Assembly: GCF_900698895.1 (NCBI RefSeq) | Contig: NZ_LR217700.1 | Coordinates: forward strand, 310,001-374,000 | Direction: 5' to 3' | Origin: Buchnera aphidicola (Cinara curtihirsuta) | GTDB lineage: Bacteria > Pseudomonadota > Gammaproteobacteria > Enterobacterales > Enterobacteriaceae | Length of the DNA: 64,000 nt | In this document: positions 1-9,241 of the stretch, one piece after another | Position numbering within the stretch: the first letter of the stretch is position 1 | Layout: the number at the start of each line of letters is the position of its first letter | Notes under the pieces: model-generated | Databases searched by the model: none | What the model was told of the DNA's origin: nothing | What the model saw: the letters and a program-made list of their open reading frames with translations, nothing else | Made by a program: the position numbers and the translations under genes

Positions 1-1121
1 GAGTACAAAAAGCAATAAACTATGTTAATACAGATATAAATAAAGCATTAATAAATAAACAATCAGAAAATCAAAAAGAAATCGATTATTTAATGATTGA
101 GTTAGATGGTACAAATAATAAATCAAAATTTGGTGCTAATGCAATTTTATCTGTATCACTATCTTTAGCAAAAGCAACCGCTTCCGAAAAACAAATACCA
201 TTTTATTCTTATATATCTCAAATTAACAATACAAAAAACAAATTCTCCATCCCTCTTCCAATGATTAATATTATTAACGGAGGAATGCATGCTAATAACA
301 ATATTGATATTCAAGAATTTATGATCCAACCTATAGGAGCAAAAAATATAAGACAAGCTATTCAAATGGGTTCAGAAGTTTTTCATACATTAGGTATAAT
401 TCTTAAAGAAAAAGGATATTCAACCTGTATTGGAGATGAAGGAGGATATGCTCCTAATTTAAAATCTAATGAAGAAGCATTATCCATAATTAGTTTAGCA
501 GTAGAAAAAACTAATTATAGACTGGGAGAAGATATTACTTTTGCAATAGATTGCGCTGCGTCAGAATTATTTGATAAAAATACCCAAAAATATAGATTAA
601 AAAATGAAAAAAAAGAATTTACTTCACAAGAATTTACACATTACTTAGAAAAATTAATAAATAAATATCCAATTATATCTATAGAAGATGGACAAAATGA
701 AGATGATTGGGAAGGTTTTATATATCAAACAAAAATTTTAGGAAATAAAATTCAATTAGTTGGAGATGATCTATTTGTTACAAATAAGAAAATACTAAAA
801 AAGGGAATAAAAAATAAAGTTGTTAATGCTATTTTAATTAAATTTAATCAAATAGGAACTTTAACAGAAACATTAGAAACCATTTATTTAGCTAAAAAAA
901 ATAATTATTCCGTTATAATATCACATAGATCTGGAGAAACAGAAGACACAAGTATAGCAGATCTTTCTGTTGGAACATCTGCAGGACAAATAAAAACTGG
1001 TTCAATGTGTAGATCAGATAGAACAGCTAAATACAATAGATTAATTAAAATAGAAGAATCACTAAAAAAACAAAAAAAAACATTTAAAGAAAAATTAAAT
1101 ATATTTGAATTTAAAAAATAA
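1..1121 (+). CDS. eno: Enolase, 5' end cut off by window
   Basis: Enolase converts 2-phosphoglycerate to phosphoenolpyruvate in glycolysis and is cytoplasmic. The reading frame is open from base 3, so about 64 N-terminal residues of a roughly 430-residue enzyme lie outside the window; the ATG at 93 is internal. Visible family motifs include [20 protein letters not shown], the catalytic-Glu segment [14 protein letters not shown] and [10 protein letters not shown] (Mg ligands), the catalytic-Lys segment ILIKFNQIG and the HRSGETED loop near the C-terminus. One change from E. coli is [10 protein letters not shown] where E. coli has INGGEHADNN. The C-terminal tail is Lys-rich and diverged. Gene identity is certain. 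The next gene is polA on the same strand, after a 205-base spacer containing one hairpin. Confidence 0.97.
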   Translation, partial: VQKAINYVNTDINKALINKQSENQKEIDYLMIELDGTNNKSKFGANAILSVSLSLAKATASEKQIPFYSYISQINNTKNKFSIPLPMINIINGGMHANNNIDIQEFMIQPIGAKNIRQAIQMGSEVFHTLGIILKEKGYSTCIGDEGGYAPNLKSNEEALSIISLAVEKTNYRLGEDITFAIDCAASELFDKNTQKYRLKNEKKEFTSQEFTHYLEKLINKYPIISIEDGQNEDDWEGFIYQTKILGNKIQLVGDDLFVTNKKILKKGIKNKVVNAILIKFNQIGTLTETLETIYLAKKNNYSVIISHRSGETEDTSIADLSVGTSAGQIKTGSMCRSDRTAKYNRLIKIEESLKKQKKTFKEKLNIFEFKK

Positions 1122-1177
1122 AATTATGTATACTCCAATTATATAGATAATTAGAAGATAATATAAAAAACAAAGAA

Positions 1178-1196
1178 ACCCCTATATAATAGGGGT
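1178..1196. other. GC-containing perfect hairpin after eno
   Basis: ACCCCTAT, a 3-base ATA loop and ATAGGGGT form a perfect 8-bp stem in a spacer that is otherwise nearly pure A+T. On the plus strand it is not followed by a T run; on the minus strand a T-rich stretch follows. It may still mark the 3' end of eno mRNA or protect it, but it is not a textbook intrinsic terminator for eno. Confidence 0.55.
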
Positions 1197-1326
1197 AATA
1201 GAACTATTAAATAGTATATATATAAATAATATATATTAAATATATAAAATTATAAATAATAAAAAGTATTTATTTTTTTTAAAATTTCAATAAATTTAAT
1301 AACTAAATTACTAAATAGGAATTTTT

Positions 1327-4008
1327 ATGAAAAAAAAAACTATTGTATTAATAGATGGAAATTATTGTTTATATCAAACATATTTTTCTTTTTTAAAACT
1401 TAAAAATCATTATGGACATTTTACAGGTATTTTATATGGATATATAAAAATATTTAATAAAATAGTAAAAAAATTCTATCCTGACAATATAGTAGTTGTT
1501 TTTGATACTCCTACAAAAACTTTTCGACATCAATTATATTCAAAATACAAAAAAAATAGATCTTCTATGCCTGAAAATTTAAAAAAACAAATTAATCCTT
1601 TAAAAGAAATTATCCAAAACTTAGGAATACCTATTATTAGTATAAATAATATAGAAGCTGATGATATTATAGGAACTTTGTCTAAAAAATTTATAAAAAA
1701 AAAATATTATATTTTTATATATAGTGCTGATAAAGATATGTTACAATTAATAAATAAAAAAATTAAAGTTATTCCAGGAAAAAATATAGAAAATACCTTA
1801 AATGAAAAAGAAGTATATAAAAAATACGGAATACAACCATATTCTATAGCAGATTTTTTAGGATTAACAGGCGATACTTCAGATAATATACCCGGAATAC
1901 CTGGAATAGGAAAAAAAACTGCTTCAATTCTTTTAAAAAATTTTTTATCTATAGATAACATATATAAAAATATAGAAAATATTTCTTTATTACCTATAAA
2001 AAACATTAAAAAAATCACAGATAACTTGAAAAAGAATAAAGATTTAGCTTTTCTATCATTGAGTTTAACTAAAATTAATAAAAGTGTATTACTAAATTAT
2101 AGTACGAATGATCTTTTAAAAAAAAATAAACCAAATATACCTTTTTTATTAAAAAAATTTCAATATTATCAATTTAATGAATACATTAAACAAATATATA
2201 ATAATATGTTTCCAGTAATTGATATATATCACAAAAAAGAAGATATTAAAAAAAAAAAAAAATATATTGAAATCATAGATAATATGTTATTAACAAAACT
2301 TATAAATAAAATTAATAAAAAAAAAATATTTTCTATAGCAGTTAATCTTTATAATAAAAAAAAAAAAAATATTTTTTCTATTTCTATTACTATAGAAAAA
2401 AATACAACATGGTGGTTTAATTCTAATCAAAATAATAAAAAAAATACAAAAATTACTATAGAATTTATATTAAAAAATATAAAACCAATATTAGAAAATA
2501 AAAAATATAAAAAAATAGGAAAAAACTTAAAAAACATTTTTCATATCTTTAAAAAATATAATATAACATTAAACGGCATGTATTTTGATATATCAATTAT
2601 ATATTATAATTGTAAATTAAGTAATTATAATAATAATTATTATAAATATCTTATTAAAAAGTATTCAAAAAAAAAAATTAATATAACAGAAGAAAAAAAA
2701 ATAAATGAAATTATTCAAGAATCACTAATATCTTTAAAGATATATAATAAAACCAAAATATATTTTAAAATATATTCTATAAAAGAAATATTCCAATCAA
2801 TTGACATGCCTTTATTAAAAGTTCTATCTATTATAGAAAATAATGGTGTATTAATAAAAAAAAAAATATTAAAAAAACAAAAAGTACAAATTACCAATAC
2901 AATAAACAAATTAAAAAAAAAAATATATCATTCAACAAAAGAAAAATTCAATATTAATTCTCCAAAACAATTAATAAGTATCTTATTTAAAAAGTATAAT
3001 TTTTTATATATAAAAAAAACAAAAAAAGGGAATGTTTCAATTAATGAAAAAATTCTTCATGAACTATCTAAAAATCATAAATTGCCGAAAATTATTTTAC
3101 AATATAGATTTCTTAAAAAAATAAAAAATACATACTTAAATAATTTAATTAATTCAATAAATAGAAAAACAAATAGAATTCATACAACATATCATCAGAC
3201 GTCTACATTAACAGGAAGATTATCATCTAGTAATCCAAACTTACAAAATATACCAATTAAAAATAAATTAGGAAGAAAAATAAGAATTGCATTTATAGCA
3301 AAAAAAAAATGGATTTTACTAGCAGCTGATTATTCACATATTGAATTAAGAATTATAGCTCATTATTCACAAGATAAAAAATTAATACAAGATTTATCAT
3401 ATAATAATGATATATATATTAAAATAGCTGCTCATATTTTTATGATAAAAGATAAAAAAGTTAAATCTTATCAAAGAAATATTGCAAAAATCGTTATTTT
3501 TTCCATATTATATGGAATTAGCCCTTTTGGTTTATCTCAAAAATTAAATATTCCTGTAAAAAAAGCTAGTGAATATATAAATAATTATTTTGCAAGATAT
3601 AAAGAAACAAAAAAATATATAAAAAATATATATCATATTGCGAAAAAAAATGAATATATAAAAACACTATTTGGAAGAAAATTATATATCTCTAATATTA
3701 ATTCAAGCAATAATATTTTAAAAAAAAAAGCAAAACGTTTCTGCATTAATACAATGATACAAAATACTGCTTCAGATATAATAAAAAAATCCATGATTAA
3801 GTTAAATTCAATATTTCAAAAAAAATTTAAAAATGAAGCAAAAATAATTATGCAAATTCATGATGAATTAATATTTGAAATTAAAGAAAATAAAAAAAAC
3901 ATACTAACAAATATAATAAAAAATTGTATGGAAAATAATGTATCATTAAAAATACCATTATATGTTTCTATAAAAACCGGTAAAAATTGGAAAGAAATAA
4001 GTAAATAA
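1327..4008 (+). CDS. polA: DNA polymerase I (5' nuclease + polymerase, proofreading site lost)
   Basis: Pol I removes RNA primers and fills gaps in replication and excision repair. At 893 residues it is near the E. coli length (928). Residues 1-290 are the 5' nuclease, with VFDTPTKTFRHQLYSKYK, the acidic motif NNIEADDIIGT, YSADKDMLQL and the helix-hairpin-helix GIPGIGKKTAS. The polymerase domain (about 500-893) carries motif A DYSHIELRIIAH near residue 668, motif B with the RNIAK...FSILYG residues matching E. coli Lys758, Phe762 and Tyr766, and motif C MQIHDELIFE near 845. The middle 3'-5' exonuclease-like domain is present in length but its DxE metal motif cannot be found, so proofreading is inferred lost. 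It also contains a run of 15 A. It converges on engB with 5 bases between stops. Confidence 0.97.
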   Translation: MKKKTIVLIDGNYCLYQTYFSFLKLKNHYGHFTGILYGYIKIFNKIVKKFYPDNIVVVFDTPTKTFRHQLYSKYKKNRSSMPENLKKQINPLKEIIQNLGIPIISINNIEADDIIGTLSKKFIKKKYYIFIYSADKDMLQLINKKIKVIPGKNIENTLNEKEVYKKYGIQPYSIADFLGLTGDTSDNIPGIPGIGKKTASILLKNFLSIDNIYKNIENISLLPIKNIKKITDNLKKNKDLAFLSLSLTKINKSVLLNYSTNDLLKKNKPNIPFLLKKFQYYQFNEYIKQIYNNMFPVIDIYHKKEDIKKKKKYIEIIDNMLLTKLINKINKKKIFSIAVNLYNKKKKNIFSISITIEKNTTWWFNSNQNNKKNTKITIEFILKNIKPILENKKYKKIGKNLKNIFHIFKKYNITLNGMYFDISIIYYNCKLSNYNNNYYKYLIKKYSKKKINITEEKKINEIIQESLISLKIYNKTKIYFKIYSIKEIFQSIDMPLLKVLSIIENNGVLIKKKILKKQKVQITNTINKLKKKIYHSTKEKFNINSPKQLISILFKKYNFLYIKKTKKGNVSINEKILHELSKNHKLPKIILQYRFLKKIKNTYLNNLINSINRKTNRIHTTYHQTSTLTGRLSSSNPNLQNIPIKNKLGRKIRIAFIAKKKWILLAADYSHIELRIIAHYSQDKKLIQDLSYNNDIYIKIAAHIFMIKDKKVKSYQRNIAKIVIFSILYGISPFGLSQKLNIPVKKASEYINNYFARYKETKKYIKNIYHIAKKNEYIKTLFGRKLYISNINSSNNILKKKAKRFCINTMIQNTASDIIKKSMIKLNSIFQKKFKNEAKIIMQIHDELIFEIKENKKNILTNIIKNCMENNVSLKIPLYVSIKTGKNWKEISK
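2248..2262 (+). repeat. A15 homopolymer inside polA
   Basis: Fifteen consecutive A bases encode five lysines in frame within the degenerate exonuclease domain of polA. It is the longest A run I noticed in a coding region here. Runs of this length are prone to RNA polymerase slippage and to sequencing error. Confidence 0.9.
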
Positions 4009-4013
4009 ATAAA

Positions 4014-4625
4014 TTATTTATTTTTATATAAAAAATACCATATAGACAATTGATTTTTTATAAAAAAAATATCTGATTTATTAAACTTAGAAAAACTACA
4101 TATAGTAATATTCATATTTAAACTAGATATTTCATTTCGTAAATGTAATAATTTTTTTTTTTTATTATATTTAGATACTTTGTCACTTTTTGTTAAAACA
4201 ATTAAAACGGGTAATAAACTATGTTTTAAAATATTCAAAGTAATTTTATCTAATGATTTTATAGAAAATCGAATGTCAGATAAAATAACAATAGCTTTTA
4301 AACATTTTCTGTTTTTTAAGTAAAAAAAAATATTTTTTTCAAGTAATTTTTTAGTAAAATTATCTATTTTTGAATACCCGTATCCTGGAAAATCTACTAA
4401 TCTAAAATCTAATAAAACATTAAAAAAATTTATAGTATTAGTACAACCAGGTGATTTACTAACTCTAGCAAGTTTATTATTATTAGATAAACAATTAATT
4501 ATACTAGATTTACCAGAATTAGAATAACCTAAAAAAGCTATCTCTATTCCTGAAAAATATTTTAATTCATAATAATTCATAATACTTTTTAAAAAAAATG
4601 TTTTATTAAAATTTATATATTTCAA
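4014..4625 (-). CDS. engB: Ribosome-biogenesis GTPase EngB (YihA/YsxC)
   Basis: EngB is a TRAFAC-class GTPase needed for late assembly of the 50S ribosomal subunit. The 203-residue product has the ordered G motifs: G1 GYSNSGKSS (about 33-41), the switch region with a Thr-containing GCTNTINFF, G3 DFPGYGYSK, and G4 LTKSDKVSK. Length matches the E. coli protein (210). In E. coli the gene also lies beside polA, so synteny supports the call. It reads toward polA and is divergent from typA. The ATG at 4625 gives an N-terminus that aligns with the family. Confidence 0.95.
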   Translation of the reverse strand: MKYINFNKTFFLKSIMNYYELKYFSGIEIAFLGYSNSGKSSIINCLSNNNKLARVSKSPGCTNTINFFNVLLDFRLVDFPGYGYSKIDNFTKKLLEKNIFFYLKNRKCLKAIVILSDIRFSIKSLDKITLNILKHSLLPVLIVLTKSDKVSKYNKKKKLLHLRNEISSLNMNITICSFSKFNKSDIFFIKNQLSIWYFLYKNK

Positions 4626-4967
4626 TAAATATTTTCCTTTTTAATTAATTAAATTAATTTTTTATAAAAATATAATTAATTTTTAAAATATTCATCTTTA
4701 TAAAAAAATATTGTAAAATAAAAATATAATTATACACTAAATATATTAAATTATAACTGATAAAATAGAATTTATTTAAAATATTAAAATTAAATAATAA
4801 TAAGTTAATTAAAATTAATATGATTTTATTTATATATAGAAAAAACATGTAAAATATATATAAATTTTTATATAAAAATAAAAAATTTAAATAAAAAGAT
4901 TATTTTATATAAAAATAAACTTATAAAATTATATATCATCTCACTATTGAAAAAAATTGGCATTTAT
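4626..4967. other. Divergent spacer engB / typA
   Basis: This 342-base stretch is almost entirely A and T and must carry promoters for engB and typA on opposite strands. I see no conserved ORF and no recognisable small RNA (the Spot 42 gene that sits beside polA in E. coli is not evident). A small open frame on the minus strand (4654-4848) is low-complexity Ile/Asn/Phe/Tyr and is not credible as a gene. Confidence 0.6.
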
Positions 4968-6779
4968 ATGAATACAAAAATCAGAAATATTGCTATTATT
5001 GCACACGTTGATCATGGGAAAACAACTCTACTTGATCAATTATTAAGACAATCTGGTACATTTGAGAAACATGAAGAAAAAATTGATAGAATTATGGACT
5101 CAAATGAATTAGAAAAAGAAAGAGGAATTACTATTTTATCTAAACATACATCTATAAAATGGAATAAATATCATATAAATATTATTGATACACCTGGACA
5201 TGCAGATTTTGGTGGAGAAGTAGAAAGAATATTATCTATGGTAGATTCTGTTTTATTAGTAGTAGATGCTTTTGAAGGACCCATGCCTCAAACAAGATAT
5301 GTCACAAAGAAATCATTTTTATATAATATCAAACCGATTATTATAATTAATAAAATGGATAGATCTACTATTAGACCTGATTGGGTTATTAATCAGATAT
5401 TTGATTTATTTGTTAATCTATCAGCAAATGATGAACAATTAGATTTTCCAATAATATATACATCAGCTTTATTAGGAAAATCAGGAAGTAATCCTAATAA
5501 AATGAAAAACAATATGATTCCATTATTAAATGCTATTATAGAATATACACCAAAACCTAAAATAACAAAAAAAAATTTTCTTCAAATGCAAATTTCACAA
5601 CTAGACTTTAATAATTATTTCGGAATAATTGGAATTGGGAAAATACAACAAGGACAATTACAAGTTAATCAAATAGTTTCAGTTTTAAGAAATAAAAAAA
5701 AAATTTATACAGGAAAAATTAACAATATATTAAAATTTTACGGTTTAAAACAAAAAAAAATAAAAAAAGCAGTTGCTGGAGATATAATTTCAATTACTGG
5801 TTTAAATAATCTTGAAATATCAGATACTATTTGCAACCCAGAATCTTTAAATCCATTACCTAATTTAAAAATAGATAATCCTACAGTAAATATGTTGTTT
5901 TGTGTAAATCAATCACCATTTTGTGGTCAGGAAGGTAAATATGTAACTTCTAGGCAAATTCTTGAACGTTTAAAAAAGGAAACAATTCGTAATATATCTT
6001 TAAAAGTTAACGAAACAAAAGATTCAAATATTTTCTCTGTTTCTGGGAGAGGAGAGTTACATTTATCAATTTTATTAGAACAATTACGTAGAGAAAATTT
6101 TGAATTAGAGGTTTCAAGACCTAAGGTAATTTTAAAAAAGAAAAATAACATTTTAACTGAACCCTTCGAACTTGTATTATTAAATATTAATAAAAAAAAT
6201 CAAGGACAATTAATAAAAAAATTGGGTGAATTAAGAGGAGATATACAAAATCTTACAAATAGCGAACAGGATAGAATACAAATTGAATGTATACTATCTA
6301 GTAGATCATTAATTGGATTTAGATCTGAATTTATGAATCTAACCTCTGGAGAAGGAACTTTCTTTTCTTCTATTAGTCATTATGGACCTATACAAAAACA
6401 TCAATTTGGACAAAGAAAAAATGGAGTTCTTATTTCTAAGAATACAGGAACAGCTGTTTCATTTTCAATTTCTAATCTACAAAATAGAGGAAAAATGTTT
6501 ATTAAGCATGGAGAAAAAGTGTATGAAGGACAGATCGTAGGAATACATAATAGATCAAATGATCTAACTGTTAATTGTTTAACAGGAAAAAAATTAACAA
6601 ATATGCGAGCATCCGGAACAGATGAAGCTATAAATTTAATTACCCCTATAAAAATTACATTAGAATACGCTCTTAACTTTGTAAATGATGATGAATTAGT
6701 AGAAATTACACCAAAATCAATAAGATTTAGAAAAATACATTTAAAAGAAAGTGATAGAAAAAAAGCCAAAAAAAAATAA
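4968..6779 (+). CDS. typA: Ribosome-associated GTPase BipA/TypA
   Basis: BipA is an EF-G-like translational GTPase that aids 50S assembly and stress adaptation. I start at ATG 4968, which gives [20 protein letters not shown], aligning with the E. coli N-terminus; a TTG seven codons upstream would add a non-conserved tail. The product is 603 residues (E. coli 607). G1 AHVDHGKTT, the switch I segment EKERGITI, G3 DTPGHADF, G4 NKMD, EF-G-like domain III (SGRGELHLS) and the BipA-specific C-terminal domain ([20 protein letters not shown], nearly identical to E. coli) are all present. It is followed by a clear intrinsic terminator, so it is probably monocistronic. Confidence 0.97.
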   Translation: MNTKIRNIAIIAHVDHGKTTLLDQLLRQSGTFEKHEEKIDRIMDSNELEKERGITILSKHTSIKWNKYHINIIDTPGHADFGGEVERILSMVDSVLLVVDAFEGPMPQTRYVTKKSFLYNIKPIIIINKMDRSTIRPDWVINQIFDLFVNLSANDEQLDFPIIYTSALLGKSGSNPNKMKNNMIPLLNAIIEYTPKPKITKKNFLQMQISQLDFNNYFGIIGIGKIQQGQLQVNQIVSVLRNKKKIYTGKINNILKFYGLKQKKIKKAVAGDIISITGLNNLEISDTICNPESLNPLPNLKIDNPTVNMLFCVNQSPFCGQEGKYVTSRQILERLKKETIRNISLKVNETKDSNIFSVSGRGELHLSILLEQLRRENFELEVSRPKVILKKKNNILTEPFELVLLNINKKNQGQLIKKLGELRGDIQNLTNSEQDRIQIECILSSRSLIGFRSEFMNLTSGEGTFFSSISHYGPIQKHQFGQRKNGVLISKNTGTAVSFSISNLQNRGKMFIKHGEKVYEGQIVGIHNRSNDLTVNCLTGKKLTNMRASGTDEAINLITPIKITLEYALNFVNDDELVEITPKSIRFRKIHLKESDRKKAKKK

Positions 6780-6840
6780 TATTTTTATAAAAATATTTAT
6801 TTTTATTTATATAAAAATAATATTTTTTTATAATTAATAA

Positions 6841-6874
6841 AGAGAATCTTTCTTTTATTAAAAGATTCTTTTTA
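6841..6874 (+). terminator. Intrinsic terminator of typA
   Basis: AGAATCTTT (6843-6851) pairs with AAAGATTCT (6861-6869), a 9-bp stem with a 9-base loop, directly followed by TTTTT on the plus strand. It lies about 65 bases after the typA stop and before the oppositely oriented ygfZ. Confidence 0.75.
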
Positions 6875-6958
6875 TAATATAAAAAATATAAATATTAAAA
6901 ATTTTTATTAAAATAAACAATATTTATTGTTACAAATAAAATATTTTTTTAAAAAAAA

Positions 6959-7936
6959 TTAAATATTATATATTTTAAAATTAATATCTTGGTGAGATGA
7001 TAAAAAAAAAACATTTTCTTTTTTAAAAAAATTTTTTTTCATACGAACTTGTAATAATATTTTTTTTTTATAAATATGAACCCATGATAATACCATACCT
7101 GCATTACATCTATTACCAGAAATGTCCTTATATTCAATAGGTTCAAATATGTACGTAGCATTATAGTTATTACTTTTACCTATTACAGAGCAAATAATAA
7201 ATTTATTTATTTTTTTATTTTCATATTTACATAGTATTTCCTGTCCATAGTAACAACCTTTATTAAAATTAATAGCATCCCATTTTTTTAAATCTAAAGA
7301 CTGTAATATAAAATGACCCATTATTTCTTTATTCATAATAGGAAAACAAGATTCAATATCTAACTCTAGCCACTGCATTCCATTACTATATTTTGCCTTA
7401 CAATTTATAAATCTTAATAGATCAACTAAATATTTTTTATATGCAATAATTAAAAATCTTTCAATTGGTTTATTAATTTTTAAAATAATTATATTTTGAA
7501 TAACTAAAACGGATTTTTTTTTATTTAATTTTATAGAAAAAAAATTTTCTAACAGTTTAGATGAATTTAAACCACATAATCCAAATAAACAAAATTTTTT
7601 TTCTTCAAAAATATTAACTTTAGAAAATAAAGAATATTTTTTTAATTCATGTATATGTCTTTTACATACTGACGATCTAACAATATATATAAAAAAATGT
7701 TTATATTGAAATATTAAAAAAGAAGTCCATACTTTTCCATTAATATTACAATGAGCTCCAAATTTGTAGTTATCATGACTAATCATATTTATATCAATAG
7801 TAAATTGACCGTTTAAATATTTTTTTTTATCTAAACCAGTTACACATATTATAGACCATCCATCTAAATTCATATATGTTATGGGTAAATCTTTACTTAA
7901 ATAAATAATTTTATTATTAAAAATATAATTTTTCAT
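6959..7936 (-). CDS. ygfZ: Folate-binding protein YgfZ (Fe-S repair / tRNA modification)
   Basis: YgfZ is a folate-binding GcvT-like protein that helps keep certain Fe-S enzymes, including the tRNA methylthiotransferase MiaB, active. The product is 325 residues (E. coli 326). The diagnostic K-G-C-Y-x-G-Q-E signature appears as NKGCYYGQEI near residue 226, including the conserved Cys. The rest is diverged and Lys/Ile/Asn-rich, as expected for this genome. Start is ATG at 7936. It is divergent from prfB, and the ygfZ/prfB/lysS neighbourhood is also found in E. coli. miaB, a likely beneficiary, is also in this window. Confidence 0.93.
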   Translation of the reverse strand: MKNYIFNNKIIYLSKDLPITYMNLDGWSIICVTGLDKKKYLNGQFTIDINMISHDNYKFGAHCNINGKVWTSFLIFQYKHFFIYIVRSSVCKRHIHELKKYSLFSKVNIFEEKKFCLFGLCGLNSSKLLENFFSIKLNKKKSVLVIQNIIILKINKPIERFLIIAYKKYLVDLLRFINCKAKYSNGMQWLELDIESCFPIMNKEIMGHFILQSLDLKKWDAINFNKGCYYGQEILCKYENKKINKFIICSVIGKSNNYNATYIFEPIEYKDISGNRCNAGMVLSWVHIYKKKILLQVRMKKNFFKKENVFFLSSHQDINFKIYNI

Positions 7937-8133
7937 AAAAAACCTTTTTTCAAATATTTAAAAAATGTAAATATAACATTATTATATAATGTAATAAAAA
8001 TTATTGATGTTTATAAAAAAAATAACTATATTATAGAGAAACTTATATAACCTATTATTTATAATATATTTTTTTAAAAAAAATACAATTTATAAAAAAA
8101 TATATTTAAAAATATTTTTAAAAAGAGAAAAAA

Positions 8134-9232
8134 ATGTTTGATCAAACTACTTTGCAAAAAAAGATAAAAAAAATAAAAAACAAAATTAATTTATTAAAGA
8201 GGAATCTTTGACTATTGTTATATAAATAAAAAAATAAAAAAAATTAATAAAAAAATAAAAAAATTAATATTAAATAAAAATTATGAAATAATATCAAAAT
8301 TATATAAAAAAAAAAATATATTATTTAAAAAAATATATAAAATTAAAAAATTAATTAAAATATTAAAAGAAATAGAATGCTGGATAAAAATATTTAATAA
8401 AGAAAAAGATTTTTCTATAATGGAAGAAATAAATGTACAATATTTAAAATTAAAAAAAAAAATAAATAAATTAGAAATATATGCTATGTTTAAAAATAAA
8501 AATGATAAAAATAATTGTTATATGGATATACAGTCAGGATCAGGAGGAATAGAATCACAAGACTGGACAAAAATGTTATTAAGAATGTATTTAAAATATT
8601 CATTTAGTAAAAATTTTAAAACAAAAATTATCACAGAATCAATAGGAGAAAACAAGGGAATAAAATCTGTTACATTAAAAATTAAAGGTAATTTCGCGTT
8701 CGGGTGGTTTCGCACAGAAACTGGTATTCATAGATTAGTTCGAAAAAGTCCTTTTGATTCAGGAAATAAAAGACATACTTCCTTTAGTTCAATATTTGTA
8801 TATCCTGAAGTAAAAAAAGATATTCAAATAAATATTAAAACAGAAAATTTAAGAATTGACGTATATAGGGCATCAGGAGCCGGCGGGCAACATGTAAATC
8901 GAACGGAATCAGCTGTAAGAATTACTCATATTCCTACAGGAATTGTTACACAATGTCAAAATGATCGATCACAACATAAAAATAAAAATACCGCAATAAA
9001 CCAATTAAAAGCAAAATTATATAATCTAGAAATTAAAAAAAAAAACATAGAAAAAGAAAATATTAATAAAAATAAACTAGATATAAAATGGGGGAACCAA
9101 ATTCGTTCATACATATTAGATGATTCTAGAATTAAAGATCTTCGAACAAATATTGAAAGAAATGATATACATAATATTTTAAATGGTGATTTAAATCAAT
9201 TTATTGAAACAAATTTAAAAATGGGATTTTAA
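8134..9232 (+). CDS. prfB: Peptide chain release factor 2 (programmed +1 frameshift)
   Basis: RF2 recognises UGA and UAA stop codons and triggers peptide release. The gene begins at ATG 8134, reads 25 codons to an in-frame TGA (8209-8211), and continues in the +1 frame from GAC at 8210. The fused product is 365 residues, the same length as E. coli RF2, and the shift is at the same codon (26). The continuing frame has no stop down to 9232. Diagnostic motifs are the SPF anticodon tripeptide in [12 protein letters not shown] and the GGQ hydrolysis motif in [14 protein letters not shown]. lysS starts 9 bases downstream, as in the E. coli prfB-lysS operon. A search for simple ORFs would miss the N-terminus and start falsely at 8420. 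Confidence 0.97.
8197..8212 (+). promoter_or_regulatory. RF2 programmed +1 frameshift site
   Basis: The bases AAG AGG AAT CTT TGA C reproduce the bacterial prfB recoding signal: a Shine-Dalgarno-like purine stretch (AAGAGG) three bases before the slippery CTT codon, then TGA followed by C. Low RF2 allows the ribosome to slip forward one base and complete RF2, giving autoregulation. The spacing matches E. coli; the internal SD is AAGAGG where E. coli has AGGGGG. Confidence 0.95.
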
Positions 9233-9241
9233 AAATAAAAA

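Noticed and set aside
1327..1400. Possible Spot 42 RNA near polA
   Set aside because: No sequence resembling Spot 42 is found between polA and engB (5-base gap) or in the engB/typA spacer.
4654..4848. 64-codon open frame on the minus strand between engB and typA
   Set aside because: Low-complexity Ile/Asn/Phe/Tyr composition typical of random A+T DNA, no ribosome site and no family resemblance.
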